64,000 bases of DNA from an uncultured Eubacteriales bacterium. Its GTDB lineage: Bacteria > Bacillota > Clostridia > Oscillospirales > Ruminococcaceae. The stretch spans positions 124,001-188,000 of the forward strand of contig OMXI01000001.1 in NCBI GenBank assembly GCA_900314975.1, written 5' to 3'. Positions 50,387 to 58,849 of this stretch are shown piece by piece (positions within the stretch are counted from its first letter, which is position 1; each line of letters begins with the position of its first letter). A model generated the notes under the pieces. It was not told the origin of the DNA, made no database searches, and worked only from the letters and a program-made list of their open reading frames with translations. The translations under genes were made by a program, and so were the position numbers.

Positions 50387-53125
50387 TCACCTCATATTCT
50401 TTTCAATGAAATTCTGCGTAAGATTTTGCACCAAAGTATGCACCATTTGATACAAAAAGCTACTGCAATTTTCTGAAATTCCAAAGTATTCAAAGACCTC
50501 AACCGTAAATGTTTCAATGAAATAATCACGGTCGTTATTCATTTTTTCTGCCAGTTCATTTGCATTGTAATGAAACCCATAGAGTCTGTTAAATATCTTG
50601 TAGATTATCTCTTGCTTATCTCTACTGTTGCCGATATAGAGCAGATCGCAGTCACTTGCAAGTCTGCGGCAATGAATTTTATTATTGCCTGATGATAAAG
50701 CAAGCAGCATCTCTCCTGCTTCAAAACTGTCTGTGTTTGCCAGTTCAGAGAGAGTAAACTGAGGAAAATGCCGCTGTAATGTTTCAAGGCTATCACTACT
50801 TTGCTTGAGTAAAACACGATACTGTACAAGCGAAAAAATCTTACGAACTGTGTCGGTATCCTCATTGCTTTCGCTGGGAACAAAGTCTAAAACAGACTGC
50901 GTAGCAAACCACAAAGCCGCATCATATTTTCTTGCTCGGCGCAGGAGTTTAAGAATAAACTCTGTCGCAAGAGTATTCTTTGATGAAATAAATCTGTGTG
51001 CTTCATCGAAAAGACACACTACATTTCTACGGTCTTGAGGATTGACAAGATACGCATTATAAGCAACATTTTTACAGATTTCCGACCACATAACGCTCAT
51101 TATATTGAACAGCTGTGCATTAAAAACATTATCGTCCATATCCGAGAGAGTGTGTACATCGAAGACAATAAAATTGCTGTTATCGACCTCAACATTAGTA
51201 TAAGCGTCAAACATTGTGCCGTATACTCCGTGTATAGTCAGGTCTGTAACAACTCGTCTTATACGCAGAAGTGACGCCTTGTCTGCTTCTGATGTGGTTT
51301 TTTCAAGCTGTTTTTCTACGACTGACAGCAAATCTGACATCAGCGGAAAATCAGTTGCTTTCAGACCTGTAACATCAGTTGTTTTATCAATGCTTTTTTG
51401 CTGAAAAGCTTTAAGCAGCACATCACGCATCATAGCCATATCGTCAGCGTTCAGATTGACTGCAAACCTCTTGAAGAACACACAAATTCGTGAGATTTCT
51501 GCTGTAAAGTTAGCATCAATAGCTTCCTCCTGCGAATTAAGCTGTTCCTCGCTATCAGCGTTTTCTGCCTTTGCAACAATAGTATTTCGTATTTGCAAAG
51601 GATTTATTGTGCTGTTTTTAGAAAGCTTTATAAGCTGTCCGTCAAAGATTTTACACATCTCCGCATATTCGCCCTCGATGTCGATTACCATAACCTTGTT
51701 GCCGAGCAAGAGCTGATCCTGCAACATAGTTTTGAGCGTTACCGACTTACCGCCGCCTTTCAGACCGAGAGCAAGCAAGTCAAATGATGTTCTTATCTTA
51801 TCCTTCGTAAATGTATCAAGAATAACAAGACCGTCTGTCTGTGATGAACCAAAATACAGCCCTGTCTTGTCAATATGCTCCTGATAATAGAACGGAAACT
51901 GCTTGCAGAAAGTATCGTACAGCGGCATTGGTGTACGAATAGTATTCAGTTCGCTGACCAGTCCGATGTACTCCGACTGCATTTCGTTTATGTTGATAAA
52001 GCCCATTATGCCCGAATTGCCTTCAAGCTGTTTCATAAAAGACTTTGTTCTTTTGCGAAGCTGCTCCAAATCGTCAGCACATATGTAAAAGCGCAAAGTC
52101 GTGAACATCATCTGCTCCGAGCCGTTGACTATGCTGTCATATATCATTTGCAGTTTTTCAAGTTCTGTCTGCGTATTCATTCTGTCACCAATATCCTCAT
52201 TGATAACACGGCGGCTTTCAAGCTCTTTCATACTGTTTTTCAGGTCAAAAATGACCACAGACTTATCTATTGAGCATATATCCCAAGTTGCAGTTACATC
52301 ATGTGAGTTTTCATAGATAAGTTCAGTAAAAACAGTTTTTGATAGCATTGCAGGATAAGAATACGCCGTGACTGGAGTGATATACTTTTTTCCATTTACA
52401 CAGAAATGTGCCTGTCCATATTTAACACTATCAGGCAGAATATAATCGTTCAATACATTATAATTGATGTTTTCCTGTTCCTCGTTTGTTTCAAATGAAA
52501 GCAAATTCTTAAAGAACAAGACACTGTCCTCTATTGCATTAAGAACGATACGGCAATAACCCATACCGTTCAGATAGTCCTCAACACCGTCATAGAGCTT
52601 ATCTACCTTATCTGAAAATATGATGAGATAAGCAAGATTGCCATTGTGATGTATTTCAAAGTCCTCAAATTGACGGATTTTAATGCGCAAAAGCTCTTTG
52701 ATATACTCATTCGCCGCTTTACTTAACTTATACTCTAAAAACTCCCTCTGCCGTGACAGATCGGGAGTTTTGTGAGTAAATATGTACTTGTGCGGAAGAT
52801 CTATTAACCTTGTAGCATAACCGAATGTACCAAACGCCGAACGCATATCTTCAATAGAATAATGCAGAATATCAATGCCGTAAATCGCTATAAGGCACAT
52901 ATACTTTTCTTTTCCTCCGATTTTCACACGGAAAAAGTGATTAAGTATCTTATCTGCCTTGTTCGTGGAATATCCCTTAACATCTTCCTCACCAAGACGA
53001 TAATCAGAAAAGTCCATGCTGTTGCGCATATCACGGCTTAAAGTGAACGGCAAAGGCTTTTTTCCTTTTGACTGCTTTTGCTCACTTCGAGCTGTCTTTT
53101 CGTTTTTTCTTTTTATTTTTAGCAT
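50387..53125 (-). CDS. VirB4-type ATPase of the conjugation channel
   Basis: About 912 residues. Walker A GLKGGGKSVTLKTM lies near the middle and Walker B VVCLFDEAHRF near residue 715. The ATPase powers assembly of the mating pore. The basic N-terminus (KIKRKNEKTARSEQKQSKGKK) precedes the VirB4 N-terminal domain. ATG at 53125 with AAGGAAA is used; ATG at 53143 has no ribosome site. It overlaps the VirB3-like gene by about 44 nt. Confidence 0.93.
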   Translation of the reverse strand: MLKIKRKNEKTARSEQKQSKGKKPLPFTLSRDMRNSMDFSDYRLGEEDVKGYSTNKADKILNHFFRVKIGGKEKYMCLIAIYGIDILHYSIEDMRSAFGTFGYATRLIDLPHKYIFTHKTPDLSRQREFLEYKLSKAANEYIKELLRIKIRQFEDFEIHHNGNLAYLIIFSDKVDKLYDGVEDYLNGMGYCRIVLNAIEDSVLFFKNLLSFETNEEQENINYNVLNDYILPDSVKYGQAHFCVNGKKYITPVTAYSYPAMLSKTVFTELIYENSHDVTATWDICSIDKSVVIFDLKNSMKELESRRVINEDIGDRMNTQTELEKLQMIYDSIVNGSEQMMFTTLRFYICADDLEQLRKRTKSFMKQLEGNSGIMGFININEMQSEYIGLVSELNTIRTPMPLYDTFCKQFPFYYQEHIDKTGLYFGSSQTDGLVILDTFTKDKIRTSFDLLALGLKGGGKSVTLKTMLQDQLLLGNKVMVIDIEGEYAEMCKIFDGQLIKLSKNSTINPLQIRNTIVAKAENADSEEQLNSQEEAIDANFTAEISRICVFFKRFAVNLNADDMAMMRDVLLKAFQQKSIDKTTDVTGLKATDFPLMSDLLSVVEKQLEKTTSEADKASLLRIRRVVTDLTIHGVYGTMFDAYTNVEVDNSNFIVFDVHTLSDMDDNVFNAQLFNIMSVMWSEICKNVAYNAYLVNPQDRRNVVCLFDEAHRFISSKNTLATEFILKLLRRARKYDAALWFATQSVLDFVPSESNEDTDTVRKIFSLVQYRVLLKQSSDSLETLQRHFPQFTLSELANTDSFEAGEMLLALSSGNNKIHCRRLASDCDLLYIGNSRDKQEIIYKIFNRLYGFHYNANELAEKMNNDRDYFIETFTVEVFEYFGISENCSSFLYQMVHTLVQNLTQNFIEKNMR

Positions 53126-53456
53126 TTTCCTTGTTCTCCTCATACTTTTTGTATTGTTCGCTATTTGTGCCGTAATAGGTCTTATTACGGCACAAATACT
53201 TGATAAATGATACCAGTCCTAAGTAGAACGGCTGTGTCGGATTTGACGGAGATTTAGATGTCAAAACGAAAAACACAGCCACGCAAAAGCCCATAAATAG
53301 AAACTTTAGCACGCCGCCAAAGAGATCTCCGACAAAATTTGTAACAACTATAACTCCGATCACACCGAAGAACCTTGTAGCATCAAGCCCTTTTACGACT
53401 GTTGTTGTAGCTTTTGTCTTTTTAGGAATTACTCCTGCCGAAATATCATCATTCAT
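53082..53456 (-). CDS. VirB3/PrgI-like small membrane protein
   Basis: 124 residues with two close hydrophobic segments (about 28-70) and a highly basic Lys-rich C-terminus. Its size, topology and position directly before virB4 are those of VirB3/PrgI-type pore proteins, though primary sequence evidence is weak. AAGGAGG lies 7 nt before the ATG. Confidence 0.65.
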   Translation of the reverse strand: MNDDISAGVIPKKTKATTTVVKGLDATRFFGVIGVIVVTNFVGDLFGGVLKFLFMGFCVAVFFVLTSKSPSNPTQPFYLGLVSFIKYLCRNKTYYGTNSEQYKKYEENKENAKNKKKKRKDSSK

Positions 53457-53468
53457 ATGAAAACCTCC

Positions 53469-55991
53469 TTAACGGTCATCAGGGAAAGCACGACCACGCA
53501 TCTGTTCCTCCCTGCGTTCTCTTTGAGCAAAGCCTTCATCTGCATCTTTGCCCTTTTCGCCTTGCTCACCTTTTTGTCCTTGCATACCCTGTATGCCCTG
53601 TTCGCCCTTATCTCCTTTAGCTCCAGTATCGCCTTTTTCGCCCTTTTCACCGCCGCCTGCGTAGACAACAGTATTGTTATTGCTGCCATGTGGTGCTTGC
53701 GGCTGACCGCCGCCTGCGCCACTGCTACCGCCAGTGTTACCATCATTATTGGACGAACCGCCTTGTTGTGAATTACCGCTGTTATATAGTTGTTGTCTAT
53801 CTTCTCTCCTGTTGGCTGTGCTTGCATTTCGTGAATATGTAGAGTTTCTACCCTCATTAAATGCTCTGCCAGTCGCACCACCGCCGTTAGTTATAAATGA
53901 ACCAACAGCTCTTGCTCTGCCATGTCCACTATCTCTTGAATTACGATACGCTTCTTTTCTTTGACCAAAATTATTAGCGACTTTTTGCGGAGTATGTGCG
54001 ACTTTATGACCAACATTTGATACAGAATGAGCAGCACCACGAGCCATTCCTGCGGCTGTTCTAATACCCATAATAGTACCGAGTCCTGACTTAACGCCTG
54101 CATCAATGCCAAGTATTTTAACGATTATGTCAGGACCGTCGATTACAAATTTTGCTCCACCGAGCATAATCATCAATTCAGCGGCTAAATTGTTTCCAAC
54201 GGCACTGCCATCTTTTTTTATTGCAAACAATACCATTATATAAATTCTCAAAAGCAAAACTACTGTAATCAATATAAGATAAGAGCTTATAAGATTTTGT
54301 ACCATTTGTTTAGCTCTGCCCGAGCCGTGCATATCAGATGCTATAACAATCGGAGCAATCAATCTTGCAAATATAATATCAAACAATACAGAAGCAACCT
54401 TTAAGCCTGCAAACAATAAACAGAAAGCAACAATAATAAGTTCAAACGCACCACGCAGAAAATTGAAATTATACTTGTAAACATATTCATCAGCGTGTCC
54501 CCAAGTAACTATTGAACGCCAAGCATATGCAATTCCGCTCTGAATATCTGTAACTTTATATTGCTCTAAATCTTCAATTGTTGTAAACTGACTGCTTATA
54601 TCTTTAAGTTTTTCTGTGTTTTCATACAACTCTCTGTTGTTAGAAACATTAAGCCATTCCATAACTGAATAATCATAATCACCGACTTTTATTTTTATGC
54701 TTTCCAATGCCTTAACAGTATTATTTATAGTAGAATTATCCGTACCGTTAACTTTATTGTTAGAACAAACATTTCTGTATAATTGAGCTAACTGCGTATT
54801 ATCCCCACCAAAACCATTAAAATAAGCAGATGATGAACCTATGATACCTGCGCTGCTTAATCTGCTAATAGCATTAGATACCATATCCTCCGAGATCCTA
54901 TACTCTGCCCAACGTAGTTTTTCATGTGCTGGATTAAACTGCGTATTATCACTATGAAATGCATATGGCATATAGTCAGCGGCACTTTCTTCTGGAATGT
55001 AGGTTAAATATTCTTGATTTAAACCACCAAGCCATCTTGAATGTGACAATAAATGCACATGATAGTTTTCATTATTCTTTTCTTCTATTGTTTTATTCTT
55101 AAAATCCTCATAGTTTTTAAGAGCAACTTGATAACCGTCATTATATATTTTGTTTAAATATTCCACACCGCACAATTCTATTTTGTTTTCAAGAGTAAGA
55201 TTAGAAAACTTTTGTTGCGGTTGAACTTTAGAAACGATTGTTACGGGCTTTTCTTTTATATTTGTCGAAAGTCTGTTATAATCAAGTTGTAGAATTTTAC
55301 CTGAATTGTTCCTGAACCCTTTCAGCTCGGACAAATACACAAGTTTATTTGCTACTATACTTTCCTCAACATCAATTACATTATTACACAACAGCAATTC
55401 TCCCAAAGACATTCTTCCAACAAGACCATCTTCGGTAACATATTCTTGCTCTTGTCCTACAAGAGATTTGCTTTCATCAACACCTATTATCTGTAACTCT
55501 CCTAAAGCTTTAATTAACACTGGCAACGCAATTATAAGTGTGATTGAAATTATAATACCTCTGCCGAAATCAGTAATTCTTGATTTGTCAGCGTTGAAAA
55601 TGAGCAGAACAGCAACAAAAATCAACGCTAATGCGCAGACTGCTGCCGCTATGTTTTTACCCCAAGTATCAATTTTGAAATACTTATCAATCAGATCATA
55701 CAGATTGAGCTTTAGCAAAATATCTACCGCTTTTTCAAAGTCAGAAACTATTTCCGCAAGAATACGCAAGAAAAAATAGCCAACACCACGAAAAGTGTTT
55801 TTCAAACCAGTACAGACCTCTACATTCTCAAGTACACTTACATTTTTTCCTTTTAAGCCGTATTGATCGTCTGCAAATGCCGATATAAAGCCAAGTGCAG
55901 AACAAGACACTATTGCAAAATAGAAAGCCATAAGCTTATTAAACAGCTTTTGATTTCGCTTTTTTCGGTTTATTTTCTTTGCTATTGTCAT
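53469..55991 (-). CDS. VirB6/TrbL-like polytopic membrane protein with collagen-like tail
   Basis: 840 residues. A signal-peptide-like N-terminus (FYFAIVSCSALGFISAFA), membrane helices around 120-170, a large outside loop (about 190-520) and further helices to about 640 form the pore-scaffold layout of VirB6/TrbL. The tail is Gly/Asn/Ser-rich and ends with about twelve collagen-type G-x-y triplets (GEKGDTGAKGDKGEQG and following). ATG at 55991 is used because GGAGG lies before it. It lies between the VirB2-like and VirB3-like genes. Confidence 0.8.
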   Translation of the reverse strand: MTIAKKINRKKRNQKLFNKLMAFYFAIVSCSALGFISAFADDQYGLKGKNVSVLENVEVCTGLKNTFRGVGYFFLRILAEIVSDFEKAVDILLKLNLYDLIDKYFKIDTWGKNIAAAVCALALIFVAVLLIFNADKSRITDFGRGIIISITLIIALPVLIKALGELQIIGVDESKSLVGQEQEYVTEDGLVGRMSLGELLLCNNVIDVEESIVANKLVYLSELKGFRNNSGKILQLDYNRLSTNIKEKPVTIVSKVQPQQKFSNLTLENKIELCGVEYLNKIYNDGYQVALKNYEDFKNKTIEEKNNENYHVHLLSHSRWLGGLNQEYLTYIPEESAADYMPYAFHSDNTQFNPAHEKLRWAEYRISEDMVSNAISRLSSAGIIGSSSAYFNGFGGDNTQLAQLYRNVCSNNKVNGTDNSTINNTVKALESIKIKVGDYDYSVMEWLNVSNNRELYENTEKLKDISSQFTTIEDLEQYKVTDIQSGIAYAWRSIVTWGHADEYVYKYNFNFLRGAFELIIVAFCLLFAGLKVASVLFDIIFARLIAPIVIASDMHGSGRAKQMVQNLISSYLILITVVLLLRIYIMVLFAIKKDGSAVGNNLAAELMIMLGGAKFVIDGPDIIVKILGIDAGVKSGLGTIMGIRTAAGMARGAAHSVSNVGHKVAHTPQKVANNFGQRKEAYRNSRDSGHGRARAVGSFITNGGGATGRAFNEGRNSTYSRNASTANRREDRQQLYNSGNSQQGGSSNNDGNTGGSSGAGGGQPQAPHGSNNNTVVYAGGGEKGEKGDTGAKGDKGEQGIQGMQGQKGEQGEKGKDADEGFAQRERREEQMRGRAFPDDR

Positions 55992-56043
55992 TTTAATTAC
56001 CTCCATATTCATATTTGATATATGCACCTTTAAATCTCCGATT

Positions 56044-56059
56044 TTTGTCTTGCGACAAA
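56044..56059. repeat. palindrome of the TTGTCGCAMGACAA family in an intergenic gap
   Basis: TTTGTC-TTGC-GACAAA has perfect 6-bp arms. It lies between the VirB2-like and VirB6-like genes, in the leader of the latter. Confidence 0.8.
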
Positions 56060-56108
56060 GTTCCGATATTCAGAAACTTAAAGGTGCATATAAAATGCAC
56101 CTTTTACA

Positions 56109-56534
56109 TTATGTAAAGTCAACAACAGATACCTCGTAAGGATCAGCAGCATCACCGATATTCATATTAACAGATGTATCATAAGCGACCTCTGTTACAT
56201 TATCTGAACCTGCAAGAGAGCCGAGAATACCAGTACCGAATGAAAGGACAGCAACACCGACAAGAATTGGAACAGCTATCGCCTTGCCCTTTTGCAGTCC
56301 GCCTGAGCCGCCTGCAATGATAATGATAGCAAGAACGATTACTGCAAGAACGCCTACTGCATAGCCGATAACTTTAAGATCTTTGGCAATACTGAGTATC
56401 CAGTCCTTGATACCTTGTACACCTTTGCCTTCCGCACTTGCTGTAACAGTGAACAGCATTGTAAATACTGTTGACAGCCAAGCAAACGAAATGATTTTCC
56501 TCGCTGCACCATTTTTCATAGTTTTGTTTTTCAT
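56109..56534 (-). CDS. VirB2/TrbC-like pilin or channel subunit
   Basis: 141 residues. A signal sequence (about 12-35, ending TASAEG) is followed by two hydrophobic helices (IGYAVGVLAVIVLAIIIIAG, about 52-72, and IAVPILVGVAVLSFGTGILG), the layout of VirB2-type subunits. GGAGG lies before ATG at 56534. It precedes the VirB6-like gene. Confidence 0.72.
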   Translation of the reverse strand: MKNKTMKNGAARKIISFAWLSTVFTMLFTVTASAEGKGVQGIKDWILSIAKDLKVIGYAVGVLAVIVLAIIIIAGGSGGLQKGKAIAVPILVGVAVLSFGTGILGSLAGSDNVTEVAYDTSVNMNIGDAADPYEVSVVDFT

Positions 56535-56561
56535 TTGAAATTCCTCCATTTTGTTTAAATT

Positions 56562-56959
56562 TCAGCGTGACCGCTGTGTTTTATCATCAATAACGAGTTC
56601 ATCGTTATCAATTCCTTTAAGTTTTTTTGCAAAAATTTCAGCCGATGAACAAAAATCATCGACTGTATCAGAATAATCATATCCGCAAAGTTCTTTGTGT
56701 TTGGATCATATAAAGCGGTTTGCCAGTAAGGACTATCTATCATGCGGCTTGCTATTCGTTTCCCATTAAGTTCAGCACAAGCACTACAATCGCTATATAC
56801 TGTTAATAACAATCCATCAACAACTTCGGACTGTTTTTGTTTTTCATATACCACACCCGTTGCATCCTCATAGACTCTATAAGTCCATCCATCAACAGTA
56901 TCACCATTACGGATTTTCAACCCATCACTAAAGCGTGTGAAAGTCAAATAATCAGACAT
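56562..56959 (-). pseudogene. frameshifted copy of the primase C-terminal domain
   Basis: The frame opens well (GGGGGAGGT before ATG at 56959) and shows the element CAELNGKRIASRMIDSP, matching FTELDGKRIAKFMPDR in the neighbouring TOPRIM protein. At about 56693-56706 (ACACAAAGAA) the frame shifts. In the other frame it continues ELCGYDYSDTVDDFCSSAEI and KKLKGIDNDELVIDDKTQRSR, parallel to that protein's HLKGIDNEEFDLTQQANRGRS, and stops at 56562. The intact form would be about 130 residues. A sequencing error is possible, since the site is A-rich. Confidence 0.65.
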
Positions 56960-56960
56960 A

Positions 56961-58373
56961 TTAAGACCTCCCCCTGTTAGCCTGTTGTGTCAAGTCAAAT
57001 TCCTCGTTATCAATTCCTTTAAGATGTAAAGCGTGTTTCTCCGCTATTGATACTACCTCGTTAAAGTTGTTGACATAATCATCACTTTGGCTGTATCCGT
57101 TTTCAAAAGTGATTACCCGATACTGTGTTCTATCAGGCATAAATTTTGCAATTCGTTTTCCGTCTAATTCAGTAAATCCACTGTAATGCTCATTGTGAAT
57201 AAATCTCAATCCCTCCACTTTAGCCGAATTTAATGATTTTTCCGTTGTATCACCTTCCTGCTTTGTGTCGTGCGACACAGCTTTCTGTTTTGTGTCGTGC
57301 GACAATTTTTCTTCCTTTGGCGGCGGCAACGAGCCTTTTACAAAATGCTGTAAGCACTCATTATAGTCCTTGCCATACTTTGCGTGATGTACTGTAACAT
57401 TGTATCTGCCGCCTAATTGTTCCTGTATTTCAGAACATGATTTTTGTCCCCAATAATCATTGTCAAGGCATAGAACAATGTTCTTTATATCGGAATTGCG
57501 CTCAAGATACTTTTCAAGCACCCACACACTCCTTCCCGATAGCGACAACCTGTTTTGTTTGAGCCATATATCAGTATTAGGCTCACGTTCTTCAGCCGCC
57601 GCTTTCTTTTTTTCGGCTAAAACATACATTGTAGCGTGAGAAAGCAAGTCCACAGGTGCTTCAAAAACAAAAACGGTAGACCTGTCTGTGTCTGCCATTC
57701 GATTAGTAATATTGAAACTGTACTGTTTATCCGAGCCAGTAACGTTGATATTGAACTGTTTTGCAAACTGATTTGTGACTTTGCATTCAGCGAATTTCAT
57801 TTCGCCGTTTTCGTCATATCCTGCAAAAACAGCATTGTAACCGACAAATTTGCCGTCCTTGAACTTTTTTTCTTGATATATAAGATCGTGTTTCACGCAG
57901 TACGAAACTACTGACGGATCAATACATCGTGTTTTTGTGAGATAAGCAAAAACTTGCTTGTATTGCCCTGTGTCCTTTTCGGGCTTTTCAAACTCTTTCT
58001 TTTCTTCTTTTTTAGAAAGAGCCGCCGTATCAACATTTGACCGAGCAACATCTTTTCCCTCACCAAGCATAAAAGCCATAGCCTCTTGCCAAGAGTACCC
58101 TTTGATTTTCTCAAGATAATCAAGCACATTCAGCCCTTGCCCTTCTTTGTTTGTACTGCTTGTTCGTGAGTTCCAAACCCATCGTTGCCTGTCAGCCTGT
58201 ACGATAAGACTATCGTGCTGAACACAAGTGTATACCTTGCCAGTCCGTCTAAACGTCAACCCCTCATATCTGCCTAAAAAATCAAGCATATCCGTCTGTC
58301 TGACACGACGTATTTGTTCATCAGTATACCGAACATACTTTCTTCCCGAACCTATGTAGTTACTCCTTGCCAT
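56961..58373 (-). CDS. DUF3991/TOPRIM domain protein (primase-like)
   Basis: 470 residues. The N-terminal DUF3991-like part includes DMLDFLGRYEGLTFRRTG and NVLDYLEKIKGYSWQEAMAFML. A TOPRIM domain follows, with the acidic motifs VFVFEAPVDLLS and IVLCLDNDYWGQ. The C-terminal part (about 385-470) is also found, broken, in the next gene. Similar proteins are encoded by many Firmicutes ICEs and may prime second-strand synthesis. The start shares an A with the preceding stop (TAATG). Confidence 0.85.
   Translation of the reverse strand: MARSNYIGSGRKYVRYTDEQIRRVRQTDMLDFLGRYEGLTFRRTGKVYTCVQHDSLIVQADRQRWVWNSRTSSTNKEGQGLNVLDYLEKIKGYSWQEAMAFMLGEGKDVARSNVDTAALSKKEEKKEFEKPEKDTGQYKQVFAYLTKTRCIDPSVVSYCVKHDLIYQEKKFKDGKFVGYNAVFAGYDENGEMKFAECKVTNQFAKQFNINVTGSDKQYSFNITNRMADTDRSTVFVFEAPVDLLSHATMYVLAEKKKAAAEEREPNTDIWLKQNRLSLSGRSVWVLEKYLERNSDIKNIVLCLDNDYWGQKSCSEIQEQLGGRYNVTVHHAKYGKDYNECLQHFVKGSLPPPKEEKLSHDTKQKAVSHDTKQEGDTTEKSLNSAKVEGLRFIHNEHYSGFTELDGKRIAKFMPDRTQYRVITFENGYSQSDDYVNNFNEVVSIAEKHALHLKGIDNEEFDLTQQANRGRS
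57265..57304. repeat. two palindromes inside the TOPRIM gene
   Basis: GTGTCG-TG-CGACAC (57265-57278) and TGTCG-TG-CGACA (57293-57304) lie 27 bp apart and each encodes HDTKQ, giving the linker SHDTKQKAVSHDTKQEGD. They belong to the same family as the intergenic palindromes. Confidence 0.85.
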
Positions 58374-58849
58374 TATGTCACCACACCTTTCTGACTTGTG
58401 TATTTCTCAAAATAGTGCTTTGCTATGACATTCTTTGCCCTTTTCTGAATTGACAACCGCAGAACCGATATGTAATCGGTCTTGCAGGATATAGCAAACT
58501 CTATATCCTGCACGGTATTTAATTCATAGTTGACTGCATAACCTCTTAACGACTTATCAGAAAGCACAAACTGCTGAATGTTATCATGAACAGCATCATT
58601 ACAGTTTCCAGTAAGTATAAGGCACTCCAACAATACAAGGCTGCTTATTGTCGGATCAGTTTCATAAGATTTAATGCTTTCAGCATTTTCGACCTTGATA
58701 AAGCACTTGTCAGACTGAATGTCTTTCAGAAAAGACATATAGTCTGCATTACCGAAAAAAAGCCGCATAAGAGTATGCGGCAAATAAACGGTAGTGCTAT
58801 ATCTGTGCGAAGAACGCATTATCAATTTGATACAGTCATTCATAATCAT
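58373..58849 (-). CDS. unknown protein of the element
   Basis: About 158 residues, with no domain recognised and no membrane segment. The N-terminal half resembles an alpha/beta protein (STTVYLPHTLMRLFFG), and the C-terminus is basic. Start codons at 58852 (GTG), 58849 and 58843 (ATG) are all close to GGTAGGTG. It overlaps both neighbours, so it is translated with the helicase upstream and the primase-like gene downstream. Confidence 0.6.
   Translation of the reverse strand: MIMNDCIKLIMRSSHRYSTTVYLPHTLMRLFFGNADYMSFLKDIQSDKCFIKVENAESIKSYETDPTISSLVLLECLILTGNCNDAVHDNIQQFVLSDKSLRGYAVNYELNTVQDIEFAISCKTDYISVLRLSIQKRAKNVIAKHYFEKYTSQKGVVT

Noticed and set aside
50940..50975. TGTCGCAAGA word in virB4 as another copy of the dispersed palindrome
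   Set aside because: Only the centre matches and the arms differ (CTC/GAG); it is explained by the codons for LATEF.
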